Source of the DNA: Tanytarsus gracilentus
Lineage: Eukaryota; Arthropoda; Insecta; Diptera; Chironomidae
Assembly (NCBI GenBank): GCA_038502055.1
Contig: JAXRKN010000043.1
Span: forward strand, 1,612,001-1,676,000
Length of the DNA: 64,000 nt
Direction of reading: 5' to 3'
Shown piece by piece: positions 1 to 14,000 of the stretch. The stretch's first letter is position 1; each line of letters starts with the position of its first letter. The notes beneath the pieces are model-generated. The model was given only the letters and a program-made list of their open reading frames with translations, was not told the DNA's origin and did not search any database. The position numbers and the translations under genes were made by a program.

Positions 1-3000
1 CCTAAAATTTAGATTTAAATAAATTTTGGTGATCAAAATTTTTTCAACTTTATTGCGAAAATTCTTGAATTTTAGGTTAAACAATTTAAATAATAAAAAA
101 CCGTTAAGAATTTTCAGGGGAAGACACTGAAATTTTTTCATTTTGGGATCATCCAAACGATCTAATTAAGATAAGATGGAACGATGATGGTGTCGATGTA
201 TGACATTAAATGAAATCGATGACTTTCGAGTATTTATCTGATGATTGCCGAGTGGCAGCTTAGAGAGTATCAAACCATTAACTAATGAAATAATTGATTC
301 ATGATCGTCTTACGAGATGCACAAAAAAAAGTATCGTCTTGGATTATTCATCATCATTAGGCAATGGAGGGGACAGGATAGAGAACAAAAGGATGATGGA
401 GATATAAGCGATTATCTGAGATTAAGAGATGCTTTTTGTGTTGCGGTTAGGGAATTAAAATAATTACCCGTCATCAGTCGCATTCATAGCAAGAGAGTGA
501 AAAGTTGTGAAAACTGCAGAGGGCAGGAAATCGTAAAATTTACGTAATTTACCTTTTTATCGTGCAATTAAAAGCACTCTAAAGAATTTCTGTTAATGAA
601 CTCGCAGCTCCGCCTTTGCTTTGTACGAATTTTACTGTCCGATTTTGTTTAAAATCTTTTTTTTTCTGTTGCCATTAACGCTTTCATGAAATCATAATTA
701 ATTCAAAGAAATACTTAAATATAGACAGGTGTTTTTTTCTCATCACATTTCAAGTACTTTTATTAGTTTTTAATTTTGTGGATAAAAGTGAAATCAAGAC
801 AATTTTCTATTTTTAAATCGCGATAATAAATTTATCAGCTATCAAAAGTTTCAGCATAATAGTACGTGATGCTTTGCAAATTTATTGAATATGAATAGAA
901 AATAATGGAAAGTCACGTGAGTCACGTAAAATGAGAAGAAAATTTTGAAGAGAAATCACTCAAAAGTTGAATTAATCATTAAAATATTTTCGAGCTTAAG
1001 CTTAAGTGGTGATTTGTGACGAAAATAATATTTGTAAAAAAATTAAATCTTAAAGCTCCACATGGCTCAATGTTAAAGTCAATTCGATCCTTAACACGTT
1101 TTTCAAATCAAGCCATCATTATCACATTTCGTTCTAAAAACTGTAAATATAAAAAACTGTGGACACAGCGAAGGAAAATATTTTTTCGCAAACATCACAA
1201 AATGCTTCTTCTTGGTCGATGTTATTCGATTTGTCGTCGGATTTCATCCATGTAGGCAATCATACGAAAAAAAAGTATAAAAAGAAATTTACAGCGTAAA
1301 CAAGAAGACGTAAATTGATTTCAATTAGAGCGAAGGCAAAAAACATGGCGATTTACAAAAGTGATAAGTACAAAAAATTTTATGGTTAGGCAAGAATGAT
1401 TTCATTTTGAATGTCTCTGCCAAATCTGGTGAATGTCGTTTGATAGACAAGCATTAAAGAATGAGATTATGCGGACGTAAAAAGGTTGAAGGAATTATGA
1501 AGAAGTTCAAGAGAAAACAAAGATAAAAGTCAAAAGACAAAAGAGATTGTGAAAATAGTTTTTTTTCTCTTCTTGTGATTATCGACAAAGCATGAGTCGA
1601 GTTTCATCTTTTTACAGCATTTTCACATTCGTCAAAAGACTTTTCCGATGAATCTTCCTTTGTTTGTTTACCTTTTCGTGATTTAACTTTGAGCAGGGCG
1701 GAAAAATTTATTTTTCGGTAATTTCAATTTCAGATTTTACTTTGTAAAATATTTTAAAAATGTATTTTGGGCAATTTTTATATAATTTCGTCCCACAAAA
1801 ATTTTCTTTTATGCTGTTTCTGATGATTTATAGGGAAATTTATTTATTTAAGAATTTTTTCATCATCCGCCGATTTCATTTTTGTCCTCGACTGACTGTG
1901 AAATCAATGTCGAATGACTCAAACACGAAATCTTACAAAAAATTGACGACCTGAATGAATTTCCATTTGATACTTTTAGACTTTCCTTCCTTCCTCTGTT
2001 GATCTCCAATCGTGCATGTCATCATCTCAATTCTCACTCGACTCCTTCCTTCATTTCCTCAATTTGCTATTCGCACTAGAAATTCATAGATCAATTTCTT
2101 ACTGTCGTCACTCATCGATGTGAGCTGCGCATAGAATGCGATGAATTGAAATTTATGTCAATCATTCTTCGCCTTCGCTACGCCATATGCCTCCAAGTTA
2201 TTTACGAGTCATTTACTTTCAGAGGTGAGAAATTCAATCTTTGACAATGACACAAGAAAAAAGTTTTGTGTAAGTCAAAAATCAATTTTTCGCTGCTGAG
2301 AAAATGTTGTAAAGCCGTAGACGAGCTTGATGTCAACAGGGTCTTATCAGCTCGTCTCTATCCATCCTCTCTTGCTCTTATCTTTTTGAAGAGATTTTTC
2401 AAGGGATTTATTTCTTCCTTTTTCCGCCTTTCTGACTTTATTGTTGCTAATATCTTTTTATCTCCTCACCAGAAAAAGCTCAACTAGATAATTTAATGAC
2501 AAGAGAGAGAATTTTTTACCCATTATAATTCAACGCTTATTGATTCCCTAAGTACTCTTCATACTTTTCCTCTTTTATTTTTGTTGAAAATCCAATTGAA
2601 ACTTTTCATTTGCTGTTTACCATCGTAAACCTTTAAATCAACATGAAAATAATTTTATCATTTATTTTATTCTTAAAAAGCTCTTTATGTGCTCAATGAA
2701 AACAATAAAAAAAGAGAAGAAGAAAAAGTTTCTTTTAGGATAAATTATTTTTTATGTGACAAGTTTTTGAATTTTTTAAGGGACAAACTAGGACATAAAA
2801 GCTTCTTTTATTCTGTATGTTCATAAAAATTACCAACATAGTCCTTTATGTGGTTGTTATTTGTCCATTTCTGGACAAAAAAGCTTTTTTGTATATTGTA
2901 TCGAGGGCGTGGAAATCATGAAGTTGTCTAACTAAAAAATATTTTTCCTGGATTTTAAAAAAAATTCACTGAAAATTAATTCATAATTTTTTTAATCATA

Positions 3001-6000
3001 ATCTCGAAGCTTGCTTTGCGAACCCTTTCAAGTTCAACACAACAGAGATGGAAAAACTTTTACAGATTTTCATTTTATATGTGCACACATTGTACAGCTA
3101 CAAAAATGTGATTGTAACGAGCATAAAATTGTAAACAAATCTGAACATTTCCAAAATTGTTTTTCTCTTTTTTTATTTTTTCACTGTCGTTCCAAATTGA
3201 AATTTTTATGTTTTTCCTCTCATTGAAATTTTGCCCATAACCTTTAACATTTTAAGTTCATAATTTGCCTCAGTTCCGTAAGTTTTCTTCTCTCTTTTCA
3301 CTCCATCGGGATCAAGACATTTAGGCGCCCGAATTAAATCAATATAAATCTTTTTTTCTATGACTGTTTTGTGCTTGATATTAAAGTTAACAACACATTG
3401 TACTGTAAAAAGACATAAGATGAAGTCCGTTCACTTGAAAGTTAGCAAACGTTGATGATGATGCCATAAAGCTGAAGCGAAAAAATATTAAAATTTTTAT
3501 CGATTTTCATGAAGCAAATTTATTATCATTTGAATTTTGAATGTGAATAAAATCTCTCTCTTGAAAGACGATAAAGTTGAGTTTTATTTTTCTCCTTTTT
3601 TGCCCTCACTTTACCTCGTGCATATCCCAAATGATGATGAAGCGATTGTGAAGCTCAATCTTAATGGCGAATACTTAAATTCTGTTTTTAAATATCATGA
3701 TTACCATTCACATTTAAAATCGATGAGTTCAATTTGAAAGCTTGGTGTCGATGCACGTGGGAGAGAAATTAAATTATTAAAATCCCTCTGATGAATTAAA
3801 TTAGTTGAAAAGTTTCACTTCCAGTGGATTTCAAATTATAATTAATTGAAAGCTTCTTTAGTAAAGTTTCAGCCAATTTATAAAGTGAATAAATTTGAGG
3901 GTAATTTAATTAAATTAATTCTTTGAAAGTCAATGAACAATAAATTTGTGGTTGAACGTATTTTGAGATTTTTTTTCATGATTAAAGGCTTTTTAATAAA
4001 TTTGAAAAAAAAAATTAAAAAGCTTTTTTTGAAAGTTTGCATGCCAAATTGTAAAAATCTAGAAAGCTCATTAAAATAATAGCATGTGTGCATGTTTGCA
4101 CACGAAAAAAAATTTAAACTCATTCATTTTGCGGAATATGTATGTAAGCTTCCTTCCGCAACCAGATATCTCTAAACTCTCATTTTTTCCGAGGTATAAA
4201 AAGAGAAAATTAATGGGAAATACAGCTTTTTATCATCCTCCTATATACCGAGTCTCGGTATGTGTATTTTATCGTCATACACACAATGAATGTGAGAGGA
4301 CACTCGTCGTGCTAGATGAATAAGGTCACCTGTAGAAATATCACATTCATCGCTACGCAATATGGTGTAGGATTTAAATAAAGTCAGCAGCGTTTAATCC
4401 GTGACCGCAGTTCTTTATAGCGCTCGTGTTAATATGCTGGTCGAACATCATATGGCGGAAAAATGTATGAAATTTGTGAAGCGAAAAAACTACCACTGAA
4501 ATTGACAGCACATATTTAAGGATTGATGGAGAGATTGAAAGCACTCCATAAGAAAAAAAAATCATAGCCAGAAAAAATTATGCAAAAAAATATCATCAAT
4601 CATTTGATGTGATTGAGTTGACATGAGAAAAAAGACACAAAATGAGTTGATTTGTGGAATTTTTTGTGCGGTTTTATGCATTTTGATAAAGTTGAAAAAA
4701 TTTAAGCTTTTTAGTTTTTAAATCTTATTATAAAAGCTTCATTAATCAAGCATCTTAGCAGCTGTCAAATTTATATTCAAACTCATCTTTATTGAGGATA
4801 TTTGATACTTTCAAACTATAATAATATAGTTGAGTGAAGTCTTTTCCCTCTAGCATACGTAAATTGATGATAGAGTAAAAAAGAAAAAAATGTCGTAAAT
4901 CCATATAAATCATCATGAGTAGTATCAGCTTTCGAAACTTCCTGTCGCGCATACATTACATACCATGATGATGCTAAAGTACATTTTTCTCTCTCTCACT
5001 CTTCATCCGGCTTTGACGTACATATTTTTTACATATTATTATACTTTATGCTGTATGTGGCGTTCCACATGGATGTGTTGTATATGACGGCGGTAGTCAT
5101 ATTGCAAAATATGATTGAATAATGGAAAAGGAATTTATGAGTGAGAAAATGATGATGGCAGGGCAAATAAGGGTTTATGTTGGGTTCGAGTTGAGCGATG
5201 AAATTGAATTTATTGATGTTCGGGGTCTCGAGTTGATTTCCTTCAATGTACGATCGGAAAATAAATTTATAACTTCTAAAATATTTTACAAAATCACCAC
5301 GAGTTGGAGCGAAAAACATTTCTAGAGAAAATATTTAGCTTTAAAACATTTTTTTCAAAAATTTGTGGACTTAATTCACTATGGACAAAATTCCTGAGTT
5401 CAATTACTATAATTTTGATATACATTTGCATAAAACAATCTAAAAGTCTATAAATGCTTATCAAATTTTTTTCTGGAGCAATTCTTTGCCATATTTTTCC
5501 CATCTCATTTTCATCTTCATCATGTCTGATACACTTGATGGCTTGTTGTGTACATGCATGAAGATTAAATGAGTGACTTCCTGCATTGAAGCTTTCACTT
5601 ACAGTTTTTTCTTTTCTCTTTTCAGAACTCATCATACAGTTGTGTATTCCTTGAGGCATACCATCGAGTATATAAAAATACATACATTTGCATACACCTT
5701 CAAAGAAAATGATATTTGCAGATGGCTGCCTTTGTTCATTTTGTTCATTTACTGCGATGTCTCTTCTATAGAAGATCATGGTGATGATAACGACATCCAA
5801 TAAAATCGTCGAGACAGCAGATATTTATTAAGTATAGAAGACTCACTAGAAATACAAGGAAAAAAATGTGTAAGCAGTTTTTTGGGATTTTATTTTTTAC
5901 TTTGAAATTGCAGAGTTGAACAGTGAGAAAAATAATGGGTCAAAACGGCCAAATCTCTAAAATCAATATCTTATTTTGCCTATGAAAAGGTATATAAAAT

Positions 6001-7421
6001 TACTTTTGTTGCTCTATAATAATCACTAATAACTTCACGATTTAAGTGCAACGCTCTCTCATAAATAAGCTCCAAAGGTGACCCCTCTAAAAGTTCTAAA
6101 AAGTTCATTTAATTTTTTTCAATGCAAAACTTGAACCTAAGATTGATGATTTTTGATTTTCTCATTCAAAACAGCATAAAGATTTTTTTAAATTGAAAAT
6201 AGTATCCGCATCTTTATTGGAAGTGCCTTTAAACTGCACCTAAACTTTCCCGATTTAAATGCTCTCCTCACTTAGTAGAACTCTGCGGAACTCTAAACGG
6301 CATATGAGAATTTACAGACTGATACTTAAATATCAAGTCCCAACTAGTTTGGTTTGCATATTTTTGCCTATTTGCTTGATATTTGAAAAATAAAGTGAAC
6401 CTAATTTCTATGATTTTGTATGAAGATTACAATAAATAAGATTTCAATATAAAGTAACCTTTGGAAAAAAGGATCATAATGGAAACTTTTGGCCCCTATA
6501 TAAATTCAATGAGGCTTTTTAATTGGAACTGATTCATAAAATCAACTTAAATACCATCTTAAATCATCTTTCAAATCTCAATAATCTAGTTATGATGAAG
6601 TATAGAGCCACAATTTACATTTTAGTGCATTGACTATGAATCAAGATTTAAGGAGTTAAAACAAGACCCAAAATTATATTTACACCGTTAGAGATAATTA
6701 ATATCAGTTTCTGAAGCTTCAAATTTTAATTTGAGGCAATTTTGAGACTGATGGCCGATTTTCAGTATTAGATTTCCCACTGTGCAGAGTTGAACAAAAT
6801 TAAAAAATTATTTAAGAAAAAAATTCTAATTCTAATATTCCTAAATTTAATATAAATGTATAAAAGTTTCCTGGATTTAACATAAATTTATAAAAATATT
6901 CCTGGATTTATTACAATTTTTCTTGTAGATAATTTTGAAATTTTCAGTGAATTTTTTTCAAAAAATAAATAAATTCTTCAAGTAATTAATCTTTCGTAAA
7001 CCTCAAACCACTTAATTACACCACCATCAAACATATGTTCAACTCTGCAGACATTCATTTTTTTTATTGACGGGTTTTGGGTTTAAAAACAAATCAAATT
7101 TGCAAGTGACATGTGTTCACACATTTTTTTATTTCATTAAACACATAAACGCACAGCACATATACTTTAGGATCGCCACACACTTTCTCTCTTGACTAAC
7201 AACGCCTCGAAGTGGAAAAAGGCCAAAAATTCATCTTGTTATCAAATATAGAAAAAAAGAGAGCGAACAATGAGGGAGAAAAGAAGCCAAAATGTGCTTA
7301 ATTAAGCAGAAACGTGTTCAGTAAATTAACGACATCTCTATTGAGAAAACACACATTTTGCACATATATCCACACATCACAACACGAACGAGAAATCAGA
7401 GCTCACCTCATAATTTGAAGG
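1..7421. other. Upstream non-coding region, no supported gene
   Basis: This stretch is A/T-rich, with only short open frames that lack recognisable domains, coding bias or splice-linked partners. It lies upstream of the first coding exon of the calcium channel gene and may hold its promoter and untranslated first exons, but I cannot place a transcription start. The only structured sequence I see is the nested inverted-repeat element at 5909-7049. Confidence 0.6.
5909..7049. mobile_element. Nested inverted-repeat DNA elements (putative)
   Basis: An inner element at 5921-6782 begins CAGTGAGAAA and ends TTTCCCACTG. Its ends are imperfect inverted repeats of about 30 bp that both reach a GGCC block. 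It is flanked by a 12-bp direct repeat, TGCAGAGTTGAA, at 5909-5920 and 6783-6794. The same word occurs in inverted orientation at 7036-7049 (TGTTCAACTCTGCA). The simplest reading is an inner transposon inserted into the end of an outer inverted-repeat element. I see no transposase frame, so both would be non-autonomous. The superfamily is not assigned. Confidence 0.5.
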
Positions 7422-7496
7422 GTGAGCATAAAACAGGGACTAGAAATAGAAACGCTAATCAAATTAGAGACAAGGGAATCAAATGCAATAGCGGAC

Positions 7497-8014
7497 ATGA
7501 ATTATAACACTTATTCCGAATCGGACATGGAGAGTGAGACGAACTTTCAACAGCCGGGAGGGAAAATCACCAACAATAGCGCCGGTTTTATCCGAAATAA
7601 TAGCATTAAGAACAGTAACTCGCAGCAACGACAACAACCGCAACAGAAAAATTTTAATGCTGCGCGACGGCGAGCGAGCGATTGCAGTAGCTACTATGGA
7701 ATGGGTGAGACGGGTGATAATATCAGCTATTATGGCATGCCATTAGACACTGGACACAAACGTGGCAGTCTCAATGGAGTTAACGGTGGTGGAACCAGAT
7801 TGAGACGAAGCAACAGCAACAAGTCATCCTTATCGTCTTCGTCCGGTGACGTAAATCCACACAGTGGCTCGAGCACGTGCAGTGGCGATGATACGACAAG
7901 CACGTCGTCCGGCGAACCTAATCTCCCCTATCCCGGTTTCGTCGAGTATTCATTTCGGTATCTAGCTCAAGATGCTCGACCACGTAATTGGTGTTTACAG
8001 CTCATCACAAATCC
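7497..8014 (+). CDS. Ca-alpha1T: Ca-alpha1T coding exon 1 (N-terminus)
   Basis: It encodes residues 1-172: a low-complexity Asn/Ser/Gln-rich cytoplasmic N-terminus with a Gln-rich patch, followed by the conserved pre-IS1 stretch GFVEYSFRYLAQDARPRNWC. The frame meets TAA at 8016-8018. The exon must therefore end before it, at AAT CC, with the intron beginning ATAAGT at 8015. There is no usable GT donor. The 5' end given is the ATG; untranslated sequence extends further upstream. Confidence 0.85.
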
Positions 8015-11000
8015 ATAAGTATCAAAACAATTTTATTAAATTTGTGTGACGTGCGGAGAGAAAGAGTTGAGGAAGGTCTAAATTGTAAAGGAGATAAATT
8101 CCTGGATTTTAAATCAAATTTGAAATAAATTCGACACAAGAGCTTTGTTAGAGTTGACCACGTGCGCGTAATTTAAAAATTTAAAATACGTTACACAAGT
8201 CCAAAAATTTATTTCTTAACTTTAACGTTTATTTTTACTTTAATCTATAAATAAATTGACATTAACACTTTTTCATTCATAAAATTAATCATCTGGATTC
8301 AAAAAACCCTTTTAAAAATCATTTTTCTGGCTTTTCAAATTAATTCTACAATTTTACAAATTTCACATTAATAGCTTGTCAAAATAATTTTTTCTCACGC
8401 TCATATTTTTCACGCTCGATTGTAAAAGCATTCTTGACACATCAAAGGAATTTCCAATGTCATTGCATTCATTAATCTCTCATGCTGAGGAGAAGCAACT
8501 ATTTTTGCTTGCTCACATGGCGCTAAATTCCGCACATAGAAATTAATTTCCTCTGCTCGCACAAAATTTCTCATCACTCATTTCGCTCAGCTGCTGCACG
8601 CTCAGTGTGTGAGAATGTTTAAATAAAGTCGAATACTCAAATTGTAATGTCTACGATGTTGCGGGGAATTGGGGAATACAGGTGTGTGTCGGTGGAAGAA
8701 TCAAGAGAGAGTTCCGTTCGTCATTAATCTTCATTACATGCTGAGAAGATGACGATGAGAAGAAGAAAAATTATTATTACTATTTTATTATTGTTTTGCC
8801 GCTGAAGCGAGCGAAGTGAAGAAAAAGTGCGGAAAAATTTAAGCGAAATTAAAAGCTATTGAAATGGCGATTATGTCATTTTTCATTGGGTTGTCATAAA
8901 GAAATGATTTTTTAGTTTAAAAAGCTTTAAAATTGTGTTTTATCAATGAGATAAGTTTTTGTAAAAAAAATTAATTAAACTTTTGAAAGCTTTCATTTAT
9001 TGAGCTTTCTCAAGATTTTTGTCTCAGAAGCTTTTTAAAATTATTTTTTCTTCCAAGTTTTAAAAAAATTCTACTTGTTTGAGATTTCAGAAAGCTTTGA
9101 CATTTTTCACAAAAAAATTAAATCTTTAATCTTGCAAAGTCATTCACTAATTTTTTTTCTTAACTTAATTACTCAAAATTTCCTGCTCGACAACTTTAAA
9201 AGCTATTAAATTTCTAATGAAAATTTTCCGCTTTATCAGAGTTGAAAAAAGTATTTCCAATCGATTGCAATCTTCGTTTTTTGTGTGTCACACGAGAGTG
9301 TTTCAATTAACGTAAATACTTCGAAATCTACTTTGCTAAATCTCACAAGGGAAATGTCTCATGTGCGAGAACATAAAACATGAAAAATGTACTCGAGCTT
9401 TTTACTCTCGATTCACAATTTCACACGTTTTTTTTAAATGATGCCGTAGAACGCGCGAAATTTTTCCTTTTTACATAGCGCCATGCGAGAGCGAGGCGTG
9501 AAAAAATAAAAATGTGAAAAATGATAGCGAATTAAATTAATTTTTTCAATCTCTCGTTCATGCCATTCACGTGCAATTTTCCACAAACTTAACCAAAGTA
9601 AATGCTTATCTAGGTAATTTTAAAATAAAATTTGTGTGGGAGTTAAATTGGGTGATTATCATTGGGTTAAAAAGAGAACATAAAAAAAGTTGCTGCGGTT
9701 TTTGTGCCGCAGACACTCTAAAAATTAAAAATCGCATGCCATTTTGAATAGTGTTTGTTTTTATTAAAAATAAAATTGATTTAAAATGTACATGCTCCTT
9801 ATTCTTATTTTCCCTTTAATTCCCTTTTTTTTTCTTAACTCCTTTTTTAATTCCTCAAATTTTTTTTTTTCTTTTTTTTTTATTTAATTTTTATAAATTT
9901 AAATTTTTATTTTTTTTTTTTTTTCGTGAAATAATCCACACTTTCGTACTTTTTTTTTTTAAAATGTACTTTTTTTGCCCACTTAAATTTGTTTCACTCT
10001 CATATGCAAATGTTTTGAATCCATTCCATTTGAGTACGATCATATCGATCTGGTAATCGCACATACACATTTAATGGCATATTGAAGTTGGAAATTTATG
10101 GTCATTAAAATTGTGGCATGAGAGATGTCTGGCGTATTTAAATATATGATAATGAGGCCGAATGACAATAATCGTAAAAGCACTTTCAAGCTCAAAATTC
10201 CATTTGGTATACAAACACAATATGCGCGCACAGTTTTACAGCCGAAAGTAATCACGAGAAATTTTTTATGTTTCACATTACGCGGTGAAGAATTTCCTTC
10301 CGTCATACTCGTAAATGACATGTTGAGGCGGCGAAAATAAAAAAAGTTTTTCAGCGAGATTCCACATCGTTTTTGTTAAATGCATTCTTTCCAACTTTCC
10401 TACGTGTGGAATTTCTTAAACGACTTTTGCCTTACTTTTTCATTGTAGCTTGTTAGGGAGTGAATAAATGAGGGTTTGAGGATATGTATGATGGCAATTT
10501 GAAGAAGAAATTAAAATATCTTGTGGGATTTTGAAAAAATATTTAAAAATTAATGAAAAATTAATTTTAAAGAAATTAAAGATTTAATTTTTTTGACAAA
10601 GGTTTATCCCTAAAAATTAATTTTTGTTAAACATTTTTGAATAATTTTGGTTATATTTTAAATGAAAAACTAAAGTCTTTAATACAAACTCTGGTTCACA
10701 AGTTTAATAAAAGAAAAATTTAAATTTCAAAAGAATTTCGAACAACCTTCTTGTAAGTCACGCCTGTGTACATGAAACGCGTCTTAATTTGCCATAAATA
10801 TCATTATCCACTTATTCAATTTGCCTCTTTTTCATGAAAATTGGAAAATGTGAGACGCAGAAAAAACTTAAGCAATTTATCATTTTAATAGAGGAGAAGG
10901 AAAAATATTTTAATGTATACACTTTTCATTGTTTGTTGAGGAGCTAAAGAGATGCCAGTTCGAGCGCCATGAATACACTTAATGGACGCTACTTCGTATT

Positions 11001-14000
11001 TTATTAGCTTGAAAGTGGAATTAAAGGAAGAAGAAAAAACTTTTACCGATTTATTTTCCTCTTCTACTAATTAAATCTCATATCTCAGTTTTATTGGTTT
11101 AAGATTTCATTTCGAGCCTCTATCGAATGTTGTATGGGAAAAGTCAAGGAATTTTTTCTAAAAACAGCTTTAAAATTAGTTGAATTAAGGGTCATCAACC
11201 CTAAATATTTTTGAATGCTCAAATTTGTTTCACCCTAACTCATCACCTCATGACACAAATTCCTATCTCGACAAAATTAAAGCTGATATTTACAACCATT
11301 TAGTGCCACATCGAAACAAGATGGAAAAACATGGAAAATTAAAAAGATTTTCCACGATAAAGAGTCTCCCATAAATTTCGGCCTTACTCGCTAAAATTTT
11401 TCAATTAATCCTCTTCACAAAACACAGACGTAAAGCAATTAATTTAATTTCTCTCAATGTTTTATTTTATTTTCATCTAAATACGTGGTTCGAGCGCGTG
11501 TCGATGCTTGTGATTCTCCTCAATTGCATAACCCTCGGCATGTTTCAGCCTTGCGTCGATGATCAATGCGAAAAGAGTCGATGTAAAGTTCTTCAGGTGA
11601 GTAAATTTATATCTCTTTAAACTTGTTGCACTTTCATTCGAAATTCTTGGCAAGAATAAGAAGGCACACGAGAAAATACTTTGATTAATCTTCTTATTGG
11701 ACAAATGCCAGTCACGTCGTACGAGCAAGAGAGAGAAAACTTTCGAGTCATGATACCAATTTTACCTTCACATTGCCTTTTCATACTGTCATCGTATTAC
11801 ACTTGATAGAAAAAAAGTTGAATGCTGCAGCATGGAGGTAAAAGTATCGTCATAAAGCTCTCACTTTTTTATGATAATTTTATGCAAAAGCAAATATTAG
11901 GTGCTGATGCAGAACAGACTCAACTTTATTTAACCTTTTTTAATCTCGCAGATATTCGACGATGTGATTTTCGCATTCTTCTCACTAGAAATGACAATTA
12001 AAATGATTGCGATGGGTGTTTGGGGTCGACGGACATATTTGGCGGACTCTTGGAATCGCTTGGACTTCTTCATCGTGATGTCTGGTGCTATAGAATACTT
12101 TTTACAAGTTGAGAATTTAAATTTAACCGCTATCAGAACTATTAGAGTGCTAAGACCATTGAGAGCCATTAATCGAATTCCTAGTAAGTTGAAATTTATT
12201 TTTATGACTCGAGTGAGATGTTTAACGGTCATTTTGAATTTAAATTACAAGAGAAGAAAATTAGACCATGTTCTAAAGTTTATGTACTAAACTAAATTAA
12301 ACAAGTTTAAAAAACCAATAAGAGTTATTCAAATTGAAATAATTAAATTAAGCCCAATCGACCTCATGACTCTAATAACAATTCAAATTTATAAAAATTA
12401 CCTCGGAAAAAATAACAATTTTCAAACGTTTAAGAAAGCAATAATCTACAGCTATCTTCCTTAAGTACCTTAATTTCTTTGAGAATTTCTCGACGTGAAA
12501 TTTTATCGATTCAACAAAATTTAGCTTCCCCATCGAGATTGTATCGCTTAAATTTAATTATCGCTCTGTTTACATTTACTTTAAAATTAAAATTAATTTT
12601 TATTGTTATCTCGCTCTCTTCAGGTATGCGAATTTTAGTGATGTTATTGCTCGATACATTGCCGATGCTCGGTAATGTTCTGCTTCTGTGTTTTTTCGTC
12701 TTCTTCATTTTCGGAATAATTGGCGTTCAGTTGTGGGAAGGTAATTGCTTAATTAATAAAATCGCGAGAAGAAAGGAAAAATTTCTCTCTTAAATCGCCT
12801 TAGGAATACTTCGACAGCGTTGCGTCTTGCAATTACCCGATGGCGTACCCAAGCCCGAGTGAGTACATTCCATTCTTATTTATATCATTTTTTTGTGAAT
12901 TTATTTATATGTTTAACTATTTATATGTACATATAAATTTCTTCTTCTTCTTCTATTAAATTAAATTTATTTTTGAGTTTAATTTATTGACGGAAAAAAT
13001 TTGCAGAGAAATTTTCTCTCTCTTTTACGAAAATTAATTTAACAAATTAATTCAAGCCAATTTAGCGGAGAAAATGATAACAACGCAAAGGAAAATATAA
13101 ACTTTTCTCACTTATAAATTTCATTTTAACTTCACGATAAAAAAAGGGATGAAAACTTTTTAAAGTGTTATTTATTTTAAAAATAATTTACAAAAAAATT
13201 CTTAATTAATTCATAATCAAGCATCTTTAAAAGTTTTCAATCCCCATCTAAAAAATTTTTCCTTCTTGTCCGTCATAAACAAGAAAATACTTAGAAAATA
13301 AAGTTTAGCCTTTTTCGGACCTTCCTCACTCTCCTTTTCTCTCCTCTCCATCGAGCGCCGTGTCGCATCACAAAAGCGACCTTTTTCCATCCACTTTATC
13401 TTTTTGAATTAAAGGTGTACACACGACTCGGCGGATGGAGAGAAAGGACAATCAACGTTCGGATGTCGTAAAGAATAAGAAAAAAAAAATTTTAAGCTTT
13501 TCTACTGCACTGCAGAGCGCCCGCGAAAATATATCATGCACAGAGAAACTCGAGAGAGTTGTTTAAGACGCGGCGGTGACAAGTGCTATTAATTAAATGG
13601 TCCTTTAAGCAGCAAATTATTTTATATGAGAAAAGAAAGACACAATTGCAAGAAAAATTCATTTCGTCACACATTCTGTTGCCCCCTTCACACCACTTGA
13701 AGATTGCCATATATATATAAAAATATCCAACAATAGAAAACTTGACAAAAAATATTTCTTCCTCATTTTTTACGTTTTTTTTCTTCTCACTTTTTATGCG
13801 CTTCTCCGCTTTTTTGTACTCAATTCAATTTAGTTTCACGAGAAAAACAGCAATTTATTTTCTTTTTTTCATCTAGCATCATCCAACACCCTCAAGCTCG
13901 AGAAAATATTTTTTTTCTGGAATTTAAATATTTTTGTTGATGAAAATGTTGAAAAAGAAATGAAAAGTTTATGATGGTTTCATTAAAGTTTTAGAGGGAT

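Noticed and set aside
8016..8018. TAA at the end of the first exon frame as a true stop giving a 173-residue protein
   Set aside because: The peptide ends in the middle of a conserved Cav3 motif that continues exactly at 11485, so the stop is intronic.
11436..11596. GT-AG alternative for exon 2 using the AG at 11434-11435
   Set aside because: The frame is open, but it would insert a non-conserved peptide before the Trp and needs a donor in exon 1 that does not exist in the right phase.
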